Part shown: positions 36,614-46,400 of the stretch, piece by piece
Numbering within the stretch: position 1 is the first letter of the stretch
How the letters are laid out: each line of letters begins with the position of its first letter
Assembly (NCBI GenBank): GCA_011526585.1
Contig: WYBB01000255.1
Location: 62,001-126,000, forward strand
Direction: 5' to 3'
Source of the DNA: Deltaproteobacteria bacterium
GTDB lineage: Bacteria > Myxococcota_A > UBA9042 > PHBI01
DNA: 64,000 bases
Notes under the pieces: generated by a model
Told to the model about the DNA's origin: nothing
What the model saw: the letters and a program-made list of their open reading frames with translations, nothing else
Databases searched by the model: none
Position numbers and translations under genes: made by a program

Positions 36614-38284
36614 TCAGGGCACCTTGAGCACCACCGCCGTCATGTCGTCCGCCTGCGCGACGCCGCCCGAGTAGCGGAGGATCCGGCTCTTGAGCGCTTC
36701 GACGATCTCGGTGGCGGAGCCCTCGCGGTTGGCGCGCACCGTCGCGTCGAGGCGCTCCTGCCCGAACGCCTCGCCGCTGCGATCCAGCGTCTTGACGACG
36801 CCCATCGAGGTGAAGACGACGACGTCGCGCGGCGCGAGGGAGATCTGCACGCTCTCGTAGTCCGCGCCTTCGACGATGCCGAGGCCGAGCCCCGGCGTCT
36901 CGATCATGTCGATCTCGTCGGAGCCGTGGCGCAGGATCCCCGAGGGTCGGAAGCCGGCGGTGGCGACGCGCAGGGTGCGATCCTCGGGGTCGATGACGGC
37001 GTAGGAGAAGACCGCGAAGCAGTCGAGGCCTTCGCGCGCGATGAAGTCGTTGGTCAGGGCCAGCGCCACGGCGGGGTCGCGCTCGCTGCGCGCGCACAGG
37101 CGGAAGGCCGAGCGCACCATCGACAGGAAGACCAGCGACTCCATGTTGGGGCGCTGGCCGAGGTTGCCGACGAGCAACCCGACGGCGGTGCCGTCGATGT
37201 CGATGAAGTCGTAGTAGTTGCCGCCGACGCCGGCCGCCGGCAGGTACATGCACGCGAGCTCCATGCCCGGGATCTCGGGCACCTCCTTCGGGAAGAGCAT
37301 GCGGATCATCGTCTCGCGCAGCTTGGCGCCGTCGCTGATCTCGTCGAGCAGCCGGCTCTCGGACTCGACGCCGCCCTCGGCGAGGTAGGCGTCGAGCGCG
37401 GCGACGAGCTTGTGCATGTTGTCGTAGCGCTTGTCGCGGTGGTAGGCGGTCGCCTGGCCGATGATGCGCCCGAGCCCGTCCGGCACGGCGTCGGGGCTCA
37501 GGAGCCCGCTCACCGTGCGACCGGAGATCAGCTCGTAGAGCACGATGCCGATGGCGTAGATGTCGGTGCGGTGATCGGTCGCCGCCAGCCCCTTCGACTG
37601 CTCCGGGCTCATGTAATACGGCGTGCCCATGACCGCGCCGTCGTGCGTGACGCCCTTTTTGCCTTCTTCCTCTTCCTTGTGGGCGATGCCGAAGTCGATG
37701 ATCGAGACGACGCCGTCGTCGCGCACGATCAGGTTGCCCGGCTTGATGTCGCGGTGCACGACGCCGTTGTCGTGGGCGTGCGCGAGCCCGAGGCAGGCCT
37801 GGCGCACGATGTCGATGGCGTCGCCCAGCGCGATGCGGCCGGCCTCGATCATGTCGTCGAGGTTCTTGCCCGGCACGAACTCCATGACGAAGTAGATGCG
37901 ATCGCCCTCGCGCGCCGCCCCGATCGCGCGCGCGATGTTCGGATGCTCGAGCAGTTGGCAGATCTTGAACTCGCGCAGGAAGCGCTTGACGAGGTGCGGC
38001 TTCTTCGCCTGCTTCTCGCTCATCACCTTGATCGCGACGATGCGGCCGTCGGGGGCCTCGCCCTTGTAGACGATGCCCATGCCACCCTCGCCGAGCACGT
38101 CGATCACCTTGAAGGGACCGAACGCGGTGGGCATGCCCAGCGGCGTGTAGCCGGCGCGCTTGGCGGCGACCTCCGGCGCGTGCTGCACCTCGGCGTCGGG
38201 ATCGTCGGTGTCGTAGATCACCGTGCGATCGTCAGTGGACCTCTCGCGCTCGTGCGGCTTGAGTCGTGGACGGCGCTCTGACAT
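36614..38284 (-). CDS. Ser/Thr kinase fused to a degenerate SpoIIE/PP2C-type domain (556 aa)
   Basis: Residues ~57-300 are a complete Hanks kinase: Gly-loop LGEGGMGIVY, Lys86 in VAIK, H-R-D177-179, DFG 197-199, and YMSPEQ. Residues ~320-556 align with the SpoIIE/RsbU PP2C fold, but the metal ligands differ: GGNYYDF (N356 for Asp), GNLGQRP at 373-379 in place of the DVSGKG loop, and FTSMG (491-495) where the Thr-Asp-Gly turn is normally found; only the ADDMT (545-549) Asp pair is kept. The kinase looks active while the phosphatase-like half looks dead and may bind a STAS or anti-sigma partner. It is divergent from the partner-switch genes. No membrane helix is present, so it is cytoplasmic. 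Confidence 0.85.
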   Translation of the reverse strand: MSERRPRLKPHERERSTDDRTVIYDTDDPDAEVQHAPEVAAKRAGYTPLGMPTAFGPFKVIDVLGEGGMGIVYKGEAPDGRIVAIKVMSEKQAKKPHLVKRFLREFKICQLLEHPNIARAIGAAREGDRIYFVMEFVPGKNLDDMIEAGRIALGDAIDIVRQACLGLAHAHDNGVVHRDIKPGNLIVRDDGVVSIIDFGIAHKEEEEGKKGVTHDGAVMGTPYYMSPEQSKGLAATDHRTDIYAIGIVLYELISGRTVSGLLSPDAVPDGLGRIIGQATAYHRDKRYDNMHKLVAALDAYLAEGGVESESRLLDEISDGAKLRETMIRMLFPKEVPEIPGMELACMYLPAAGVGGNYYDFIDIDGTAVGLLVGNLGQRPNMESLVFLSMVRSAFRLCARSERDPAVALALTNDFIAREGLDCFAVFSYAVIDPEDRTLRVATAGFRPSGILRHGSDEIDMIETPGLGLGIVEGADYESVQISLAPRDVVVFTSMGVVKTLDRSGEAFGQERLDATVRANREGSATEIVEALKSRILRYSGGVAQADDMTAVVLKVP

Positions 38285-38379
38285 GGCCGAGAAGCTATCA
38301 TGGTCGGGCGCGTGGCGACACCCAGGAGCTTCGGCTATGGTGAGCGGGCTCGTCCCGCACCCGCCGTCCGGAGGACCCG

Positions 38380-38859
38380 CTGAGCATTCGCCGCGAGATC
38401 ACGCAGAGCGCCGGTGGCGTACACACGCTCGAGCTCGAGATCTCGAGCGAGCTCGACGCCATCGACGAGGTCAACGCGCGCTTCAACGCGTTCGCGGGTG
38501 TGCACCTCGTGCCCGCGGGCGCCCGCCGCACCTTCAACATCGCCTTCGACGACCTGCTCAACAACATCATCACCTACGCCTACGGCGGCGCATCGGACCG
38601 ATCGATCGACGTGCGGGTCGAGATCACCCGGGCCCACCTCGAGGCGGCGCTCAGCGACGATGGCCCGTCCTTCGACCCCTTCGCGCGCCCCGCGCCCGAC
38701 GTCGATCTCGACCTCGACGAGCGCGAGCTCGGCGGCCTCGGGATCCACCTGGTGCGGTCGCTCATGGACGAGGTGAGCTATCGGCGCGAAAGTGACAAGA
38801 ACGTCGTCGTCCTGCGCAAGTACTTGGACGACGACGACCCGACACCCCAAGCCAGATGA
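38380..38859 (+). CDS. RsbW-like anti-sigma regulatory factor / ATP-binding protein (159 aa)
   Basis: This is a HATPase_c protein of the anti-sigma kinase type, expected to bind a sigma factor or other target and phosphorylate the STAS partner. N-box: FDDLLNNIITYAYGG (about residues 56-70); G1: DDGPSFDPF; G2: LGGLGIHLVRSLMDEVSY. The only canonical start in frame (GTG 38500) would cut off the first 40 conserved residues. The frame is open back to a stop at 38341 without ATG, GTG or TTG, and GGAGG (38370-38374) sits 5 nt before a CTG at 38380, so a CTG start is inferred. Its stop is followed closely by the STAS gene. Confidence 0.78.
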   Translation: MSIRREITQSAGGVHTLELEISSELDAIDEVNARFNAFAGVHLVPAGARRTFNIAFDDLLNNIITYAYGGASDRSIDVRVEITRAHLEAALSDDGPSFDPFARPAPDVDLDLDERELGGLGIHLVRSLMDEVSYRRESDKNVVVLRKYLDDDDPTPQAR

Positions 38860-38867
38860 GGTCATGC

Positions 38868-39203
38868 ATGCTCAAGGTCCAGACCCACGATGAAGGCGGC
38901 GCTCGCGTGCTGGCGCTGTCCGGACACCTCGACACCAAGACGGCCAAGGGCGCCGAGGACGCCTTCGAGGCCGCCATCGCCGCCGGGCTCACCAGGCTGT
39001 GCGTCGACTTCGCCGAGCTCGAGTACATCTCCAGCGTGGGGCTGCGCGTGCTGCTCGCGACGATGAAGAAGCTGAAGAAGGCCGGCGGCAAGCTCCACCT
39101 CGCCGCCATGAACCCGACGGTGAAGGAGGTCTTCGACATCTCGGGTTTCAGTAATATCTTCAGCATCTTCCCAACCAGGGCCGAGGCCCTGGCCGCGCTC
39201 TGA
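38868..39203 (+). CDS. STAS-domain anti-anti-sigma factor (111 aa)
   Basis: SpoIIAA/RsbV family: binds the anti-sigma protein when unphosphorylated and frees its target. The LCVDFAELEYISSVGLRVLL segment holds the phosphorylatable serine region (S55/S56, followed by VGL). ATG 38868 is preferred because GAGG is 6 nt upstream; an ATG at 38856, overlapping the previous stop, would add four residues. It is only 8 nt downstream of the anti-sigma gene and 13 nt before the phosphatase gene. Confidence 0.88.
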   Translation: MLKVQTHDEGGARVLALSGHLDTKTAKGAEDAFEAAIAAGLTRLCVDFAELEYISSVGLRVLLATMKKLKKAGGKLHLAAMNPTVKEVFDISGFSNIFSIFPTRAEALAAL

Positions 39204-39216
39204 ACGGGGGCTCGGG

Positions 39217-41097
39217 ATGCGACGGCTCTGGCACAAGTACGCGCTCGCGCTCTTCGTCGCCGCGATCCTGCCGCTGGGCATCGCGACCTGGCAGATCGCC
39301 GACCGCGGCCGCGCCGAGGTGGTCGACAGCGCGCGCGCGCTCCAGGTCGCCGTGGCGGACTCGGCGCTCGGCACGGTGCGGGCGCGCATCGACAATGCGG
39401 TCTCCGAGGCCAAGGCGATCGGCGCGACCATCGCGCTGGCGGGCGTGCCGGCCGAGGAGCGCATGCGCGCGGCGCAGGCGTCGCTCATCGCCGCGAAGGT
39501 GCTGACGAACTACTCGATCTACACCCCCGAGGGCCTCGACATCCAGCACATGCAGGGCGCCCAGGCCGACGCCTCCGTCCTCGGCGGCAGCGTCACGGCG
39601 CCGACCCCCCTGCCCGAGGTGCTGCGCGCCCAGGCGCGCGAGCGCGTCGTCGCCTTCTCCGAGCTCATCCGGCGCCCCGACGGCGCGCTCTTCCTGCCGC
39701 TCACCCTGCGCATCCCCGACGCGCAGGGCGGCGTCTACGCCTACGCCTGGAGCGCGGTCGAGCTCGCGCCGCTCTCCGACGACATCGCCGACCTCAGCGA
39801 ACGGCGCTTCGCGCGGCGCGACTTCGTCTCGATCATCGATGGGCGCAAGCGCCTCATCGCCGCGGCGGACGCCGCGCGCGTCGGACAGCCGTTCTCGACG
39901 GGCGAGGCGGATCTGCGGCTCGGTGACGGCGATCTCGCGCGCGACCTCTCGCTCACCTTCGAATACACGCACGCCTCGGGCGAGGCGCGCCTCGGCGTGC
40001 TCGTCTCGGTGCCCGAGGTCGGCTGGGGCATCGTCGTCGAGCAGACCCGCGACGAGGTCTTCGCCGCGGTCGGGCGCATCACGGCGACCGCGCTCTTCGT
40101 CGGCGCGGCGTTCGCCCTCCTCGCGCTCGTCGCCGGGGTGTGGGCGGGGCGGCGGCTGTCGGCGCCGATCACCGCCGTCTCCGAAGCGGCGGGCCGGGTG
40201 GCCGGCGGCGACTTCACCGTGCAGGTGCCGGTGGCGGGCAAGGACGAGGTCGGCCAGCTCGGCCGCTCCTTCAACGCGATGACCGACCAGCTCACACGCA
40301 CCATCGAGCAGCTCAAGGAGACGACGGCCGCGAAAGAGCGCATGCAGACCGAGCTCGACATCGCCAGCAACATCCAGATGTCGATGGTCCCGAAGACCTT
40401 CCCCGCCTTCCCCGAGCGCTCCGAGTTCGACGTGCACGCCGCGCTCAAGCCGGCGTTCGAGGTCGGTGGCGACTTCTACGACTTCTTCCTGATCGGCGAC
40501 GACACGCTGTGCGTGTGCATCGCCGACGTGTCGGGCAAGGGCGTGCCGGCGGCGCTCTTCATGGCGGTGACGCGCACGCTGGTCAAGACCCACGCGCGCC
40601 TCGGCTCGAGCCCCGACGAGATCCTCGAGCGGGTCAACGACGACCTCGCGCGCGACAACGACGAGTGCATGTTCGTGACGGTCTTCCTCGGTCTGCTCGA
40701 TCTGAAGACCGGCGCGCTGACCTACACCAACGCCGGCCACAACCCCTCGTACATCAAGCGTGCGGGCGCAGGCGGCGCGGTCGAGCGCCTCGACAAGCTG
40801 CACGGCCCGGTGGTCGCGGCGATGGAGGAGGTGCCATACGCGTCGGGCACGGCCGCGCTCGCGCCGGGCGACACGCTCTTCCTCTACACCGACGGCGTCA
40901 ACGAGGCGATGAACGCCCAACACGAGCTCTTCACCGAAGAGCGCCTCGCGACCCTGCTCGCGAAGAGCACCTGGACCTCCTCGGACGGCGCGACGCGCGT
41001 CGTGCTCGACGACGTGTGGCGCTTCCAGGGTCAGGCGGACCAGGCGGACGACGTCACCGTCGTCGCGCTGCGCTACCTCGGCGCCGCGACGCGCTGA
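39217..41097 (+). CDS. membrane PP2C-type phosphatase with HAMP domain, RsbU-like (626 aa)
   Basis: Predicted to dephosphorylate the STAS protein in answer to an outside signal. Layout: membrane helix 8-28; periplasmic sensor ~30-285; second helix ~291-311; HAMP ~312-365; short coiled coil; SpoIIE/PP2C domain ~405-622. The metal ligands are intact: GGDFYDF (D419), ADVSGKG (D437), LFLYTDGVNEA and the final ADDVTVV. The contrast with the neighbouring kinase's degenerate copy is clear. It ends 18 nt from the convergent LysM gene. Confidence 0.88.
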   Translation: MRRLWHKYALALFVAAILPLGIATWQIADRGRAEVVDSARALQVAVADSALGTVRARIDNAVSEAKAIGATIALAGVPAEERMRAAQASLIAAKVLTNYSIYTPEGLDIQHMQGAQADASVLGGSVTAPTPLPEVLRAQARERVVAFSELIRRPDGALFLPLTLRIPDAQGGVYAYAWSAVELAPLSDDIADLSERRFARRDFVSIIDGRKRLIAAADAARVGQPFSTGEADLRLGDGDLARDLSLTFEYTHASGEARLGVLVSVPEVGWGIVVEQTRDEVFAAVGRITATALFVGAAFALLALVAGVWAGRRLSAPITAVSEAAGRVAGGDFTVQVPVAGKDEVGQLGRSFNAMTDQLTRTIEQLKETTAAKERMQTELDIASNIQMSMVPKTFPAFPERSEFDVHAALKPAFEVGGDFYDFFLIGDDTLCVCIADVSGKGVPAALFMAVTRTLVKTHARLGSSPDEILERVNDDLARDNDECMFVTVFLGLLDLKTGALTYTNAGHNPSYIKRAGAGGAVERLDKLHGPVVAAMEEVPYASGTAALAPGDTLFLYTDGVNEAMNAQHELFTEERLATLLAKSTWTSSDGATRVVLDDVWRFQGQADQADDVTVVALRYLGAATR

Positions 41098-41115
41098 CTC
41101 ACGGGGTTGGCACGC

Positions 41116-43431
41116 TCACGGCGTACCCAGCCCGAAGTCCAGGGTGAGCGCGCCGAAGGCGTCGCCGTAACGCGCCCTGCCCCCGTCGCCGAGGCCGAGC
41201 CCGAGCTCGAAGCCGACGCGCACGCGGCTCAGGTGGAGCTGCACACCGAGCGCGAGGCCGCTCGCAAACGGCGCGTCGGAAAAGCTCACCGCCGTGTCGA
41301 GCTGAGCGGTCAGCCCGAGCAGGCCATGCACGCCGAGCGGCATCCACAAGAGCGCGTAGTCCCCGATGTAGCTCGCCTCGCCGGCGTCGCCGAACGCGCC
41401 GAAGATCCCCTGCCGCGTGTCGAGCCAGAGCGTCTCGAGCGCACGGAAGCGCACCAGCGCCGAGGGCTCGAGGCCCACGCCGACGCCGTCGTCCCGACCG
41501 AGCGGCAGGCGCGCGCGCAGAGACGGCGCGACGATGATGCGCGGCGTCGTCAGCGCGAGGTAGCGCACGCCGAGCGTCAGGTCGCCGAGCTCGTTGACGC
41601 CCTGGACGTCACGGTCGACCGGCAGGCGGAAGAACGCCAGCGTGCCGTCGAGCGCGAGGCGCCGGTCGAACGCCGCCACCTCGCCCCGCAAGGCGAGATT
41701 CGCGATGGTCTCGGCGCGCAGTGCCTGTCCGCCGACCTCGAGCCCGACGCGATCGATCGGCACGACGCTCGGGAGCTCGGTCGCCGCGAGCCGGTTGTCC
41801 CAGCGCGCCGTCTGCGTCGCCTGCGCCCAGCGATAGACGTAGGGCTCGAGCAGCTTGCGCTCGACGTCGATGCGCTCGGTCGCCAGGGTCCCGTCCGGCC
41901 ACCTCGCCCTGAGCGCTATCTCGCGCGGTCCGGGCGGCGCGGGCGCCAGGACGGTGCCCCGCCACACGCCCGGGCCCGCGACCTCGAGCGGCACGATCCC
42001 ACCCGGCTCGGCCTCGAGCAGCACCTCGGGCACGTTCGTGGGTCGTCCGCGCTCGTCGCTCAGCGTCAGGGTCACCACGCGCCGGTCGTCCTCGCCGGCG
42101 CGCAGGCGCTCGGCCGAGTCGAGGTCGAGCCTGGCCCGCACCTCGAGCACGTGGAAGTCGAAGCGCGTGACGATCGCCTCTCCCGCGCGCCGCACCTTGA
42201 CGGTGTGCTTGCCGAAACCGAGCACGCGCTGCGGCTCGCTCCCGGTCGTGAAGGCGCCGTCGTCGAGGGCCCACTCGAGCCCCGACCCGAGCGTGCCGAG
42301 ATCGAGGCGCGCGAAGCCGACCACCTCCCAGCGGCCGCTCTCGTCCTTCGTCATGCGCCGCGACGATCGGATGCCGACGACATCGATCTGCAGCGCGCGC
42401 GAGGCGCGTCCCTGCAGCCGCCGCTCGTCGCGCGCGGAGACCCGCGCGTAGAAGCGCCCGACCGGCACGTTCTCGAGCACGAAGCGGGTCGCCTTGGCGT
42501 CGACCTCCACGCTGACCGCCACGTTCTTGAAGCGCTCGTCCTCGGCAAGCTCGATCTTGTAGGTCTTCGCCCGGGCCACCGGGCTCCACGCCGCCTCGAA
42601 GCGCGCCTCGCCGCCCAGGGGCACGATCGCGACCGCCGCCCCGTCACCGCCGACGCTCCACCCCGGTGGCGCAGGCAGTGGGCGCGGGGCCTCGGGCTTG
42701 TTGCCCTTGGCGACGACGGTGCCGTGGTCCTTGGGCACCTTGACCGTCTCGCCCTGCGCCTTGACCGTGACCTCGCCTTCGTAGACCGACACCGCCGAGC
42801 TCGTCTCGTCGCACTGGATCTGCATGTCGGTCGCGCTCACGTCGACGACCCCCGACGGGGTCTCGACCTGCATCGGCGGGGTCTTGTCGTCGAGCGCGGC
42901 CAGCCCTCCGCGCACCGTGCCTTCGCGCAGGAGGACCTGCGTCTTCTCACGCTGCCGGCGCTTGGCCGTCGTCGCCGAGCCGCCGTAAATCACCAGCAGT
43001 GACTGCTCGCCCAACGACAGGTCCGACTCGTCCTCGAAGACGATGTGCACGGCCGACTCGTCTCCGGTCGAGACCTGGTACTGCTTCCACAGGTTCATCT
43101 TGGTGTTGGCCTGGAGCCAGTCGAGGCTGCGCGGCGGCTTCGCGCGCACCTCCTTCTTGGTCCACGCGACCTGGGCCTCGGGCGAGACGTCGCCCTCGGG
43201 CAGCGTGAGGACCTGACCCGGCTTCAGGATGTGCGGCGCCGGACCGATGAACTTGTTGTATCGATAGACGATCCGATACTTGTCGCCGCTGCCGTAGAAC
43301 TCGGCCGCGATGCTCCAGATCGAGTCGCCGGGTTGCACGGTGTAGGTGCGCACCCTGGGCTTGGCATCCGCATCGGAGCTGGCGAGCGTCGCCAGCGCGG
43401 CGACGATCACGCACGCTGACAGCCACCTCAC
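41116..43431 (-). CDS. LysM-FecR-type envelope protein with C-terminal barrel-like region (771 aa)
   Basis: A short signal peptide (VRWLSACVIVAALATLASSDADA) precedes a LysM domain (~27-78, 'TYTVQPGDSIWSIAAEFYGS'), a FecR-like domain (~110-215, VETPSGVVDVSATDMQIQC, then VYEGEVTV), and Ig-like segments. The last ~200 residues are alternating beta strands ending in LTLDFGLGTP, like an outer-membrane barrel. It may tie peptidoglycan to the outer membrane. The start is GTG at 43431, with AAGGAG 7 nt upstream and a GTGA overlap with the OmpA gene. The frame is open far upstream to 44904, but that is shadow of that gene. Confidence 0.82.
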   Translation of the reverse strand: MRWLSACVIVAALATLASSDADAKPRVRTYTVQPGDSIWSIAAEFYGSGDKYRIVYRYNKFIGPAPHILKPGQVLTLPEGDVSPEAQVAWTKKEVRAKPPRSLDWLQANTKMNLWKQYQVSTGDESAVHIVFEDESDLSLGEQSLLVIYGGSATTAKRRQREKTQVLLREGTVRGGLAALDDKTPPMQVETPSGVVDVSATDMQIQCDETSSAVSVYEGEVTVKAQGETVKVPKDHGTVVAKGNKPEAPRPLPAPPGWSVGGDGAAVAIVPLGGEARFEAAWSPVARAKTYKIELAEDERFKNVAVSVEVDAKATRFVLENVPVGRFYARVSARDERRLQGRASRALQIDVVGIRSSRRMTKDESGRWEVVGFARLDLGTLGSGLEWALDDGAFTTGSEPQRVLGFGKHTVKVRRAGEAIVTRFDFHVLEVRARLDLDSAERLRAGEDDRRVVTLTLSDERGRPTNVPEVLLEAEPGGIVPLEVAGPGVWRGTVLAPAPPGPREIALRARWPDGTLATERIDVERKLLEPYVYRWAQATQTARWDNRLAATELPSVVPIDRVGLEVGGQALRAETIANLALRGEVAAFDRRLALDGTLAFFRLPVDRDVQGVNELGDLTLGVRYLALTTPRIIVAPSLRARLPLGRDDGVGVGLEPSALVRFRALETLWLDTRQGIFGAFGDAGEASYIGDYALLWMPLGVHGLLGLTAQLDTAVSFSDAPFASGLALGVQLHLSRVRVGFELGLGLGDGGRARYGDAFGALTLDFGLGTP

Positions 43432-46400
43432 GGCAGGTCTCCTTCGTTGGGTTCGCCGGGTCTCACGATGTGGAACTCGACGCGCCGGTTCTTGGCGCGC
43501 CCGGCTTCGGTCGTGTTCTTGGCGATCGGCCGGGTCGACCCGAACCCCTTGGGGAACAGGCGGCCGGGCTCGATGCCCTTGTCGATGAGGTATTCGCGCA
43601 CGCGCCAGGCCCGCCGCTCCGCGAGGTCGACGTTGAACTCGCGGTCGCCGAGGTTGTCGGTGTGACCCTCGATGCGGAAGCGCTGGATGGCTGGGTTCGC
43701 CCGGATGACCACCGCGACCTGATCGAGGATGAGCTTGTCGCTGTCGAGGAGCTCGTCGCTGCCGGGCTTGAACTGGATGCGATCGTGGATCTCGATGCGG
43801 TCGTCCTTGATGCCCTGGCCCTCCGTCGGCTTGGGTTCGTCGTGGCACCCGTCGAAGTCCATGTTTCCGTTCAGCGTTTCCATCTCGTCCGGGCACTGAT
43901 CGTCGGCGTCGAAGACCCCGTCGGCGTCGTTGTCGGGGTCGGGGCAGCCATCGTCGTCGTTGAAGCCGTCGAGGTCCTCCGGGATGGTCGGGCAGACATC
44001 GGCCGGCACCGGCACCCCGTCGGAGTCGGGATCGGGATCGGTGGCGGCGAGCTGATCGAAGCGCTCGGGGGTCACCTCGGGCCCCGACGGCCCACGGTCG
44101 ATCGGGTCCCGTCGGCCCCAGGTGTCGCGCACCTCGTTGCGCGACGCCGGCACGATCGGCTCCTCGTAGCGATCGGGCGGCGGCACGTTGAAGGCGACGC
44201 CGAAGAGCACCCGGAAGTCGGGCGCGCCGTAGCCCTCGCTGAGCCCGCCTCCGACCGCGCCGCTCAGCGTGACCCCGCCGGCCGAGCGCCAGCGCAGACC
44301 GCCGAGCAGCTCGACCGGCGCCTCGCGCGCGGACAAGCCGCCGTCGTCGTGCGGGCTCTCGGCGAAGCTCAGCGCGCCGGCGAGCTCGGCGACGAAGGCG
44401 AAGCCGTAGAAACCGACCGGGACCTCGGCGCCGAGCCCGAAGCGCAGCTCGTCGCCGAAGACGAGGTCGTCGAAGGTGCGCTCGGGACGCACGCGATAGC
44501 CGAGGTTGAAGGCCGCGATGAAGCCGCCGGCGTCGCGATAGTCGACCACGACCTGGGGCATGGCGGTCACGCCGCCGTCGGACATGAACGGCGTGTCGCT
44601 CCCGGTCGGCAGGGTCAGGTGCAGGCCGAACGCGAGACCGAAGCCCTCGCCGCCGAGCAGCGGGCCGAGCGCGCGCCCGCGCAATGACAAGCGGAGGTCC
44701 GTCATGCCCATGTCGCCGTCGGGGCGCACGCTGCCTTCGGCGATCGCGACCGGGAAGCCCATCGCCACGTCGAAGCGATCGAGCAGACCGAAACCCGCGG
44801 CGAAGGTCATGAGCAGGCGTTGGTCGAGCGCGCCGGTCGTCACCCCGTCCAGCGTGGTCTCGGCGAGCTCGTCGTCGGCGAGCGAGATGACCATGTTGAC
44901 CCACGGACGCAGGTGCGCCGAGGTCGCGCTCGACTCGACGCCGAGCACGCCCAGCGGCGACAGCGTCGGCTCGAAGAGGCGTGGATCGACCTCCTGGGCC
45001 CGGGCGCGCGGCAGGTCGGCGACCGCCACCAGGAGGATGAGTGCCAGCGCAGATCCGCGCCGGCGCCGGTGACGCGATGACCAGGCGAGCGCGGCGAACA
45101 CGGCCGCGCCGAAGAGGACGGCGCTACCACCACCGCCGCCCGCGCAGCCCCCGCCACCGCGCGTGCGCGGACCGAAATAGGGAGGGCACACGCCGCGCGC
45201 GTCCTCGGGGAACGACTGGTCCGGGTTGGCGAAGCCGGGGCAGTTGTCGTCGCAGCCGGCGATCGGGCTGCCTTCGGGACAGGGATTGTCGAACGGGTCG
45301 CCGCTGTCGTCGCCGTCGTCGACCACGCCGTCGCCGTCCTCGTCGCGCCGACAGAGCGTCGCGGTGTCGTCGCTCGGCTGCACGCAGAGCCAGCCGGCCT
45401 CGAAGGCGCAGCTCGCGCTGCAGCCATCGCCGCTGTCGTCGTTGCCATCGTCGCACGCCTCGGTCTCGCGCAAGATGGCGTCGCCGCACGAGGGCCGGCA
45501 GATGCTCGGCTCGCGTGAGCAGCTCCAACCCGCCTCGACGCTCGCGCAATCGCTCGCGCACCCGTCGCCATCGGCGCGGTTGCCGTCGTCGCACGCCTCG
45601 ACGCCGACCGCGACCACGCCGTCGTCGCAGCGCGTGCGGCACGAGCTCGGCTCGCCGAGGCAGCTCCAGCCCTTGTCGACGCCCCGGCAGGTGGCGGTGC
45701 AGCCGTCGGCCGGCGCGCTCACGGTGTTGCCGTCATCGCAGACCTCGGTGCCGACGATGCGCCCGTCACCGCACACCTCGGCGCAGCGGTTCGGCGATCC
45801 GTCGTCACACGACCAGCCCGCCTCGACGCGACACTCGCCGTCGCAGCCGTCGCCTGCCGAGCGGTCGCCGTCGTCGCAGCCCTCGCTCTCGTCCCTGGTG
45901 CCGTCGCCGCAGACCGAGGTCGTGAGCTGCAGGACGAGCGGCGCGGGCACGAGCTCGAGCGCCGGCAGCGACGGGCACGCGCCATTGGCGTAGGCGACGC
46001 GCGGTGAAAAGGCGAAGCTGCCGGCGACGTCGGCCGCGACGAGCTCGAGCTCGAGCGTGATGACGAGCGCTTGTCCCGGGGCGGCATCGGGCAACGCGAT
46101 CCCGGCGACGAGCGCGGCGCCGTCGTCGACCGGACCGCCCGGCGGCGCGGCGCCGTCGACGAGGAAGCTCCGGGCGACGTAGCGCACCGGCAAGGGCAGC
46201 GGCCCGGGCAGCCTGAAGATCATGTCGGTCGCGGCCGCGGTACCGGTGTTGGCGAGGCGGACGCTGATACGCACCACGCCGGCGCTGGCGGTGACGGCTG
46301 GGTCGGCGCTGATCACCTCGCCGTCGTCGGCGAGGTGCGGCACGGCGAGCGCGAGCGAGATCCCCGCGGCGACGAGGCCGACCCGATCCTCGCTGCTGGT

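Noticed and set aside
36335..36674. Short open frames in the gap after ftsZ
   Set aside because: They coincide with inverted repeats, have no ribosome binding site and low-complexity Arg/Ser sequence.
43432..44904. 491-codon upstream extension of the LysM-FecR gene
   Set aside because: It lies entirely within the OmpA fusion gene in another frame and is Arg-rich; the GTG at 43431 has a good ribosome binding site and begins a signal peptide.
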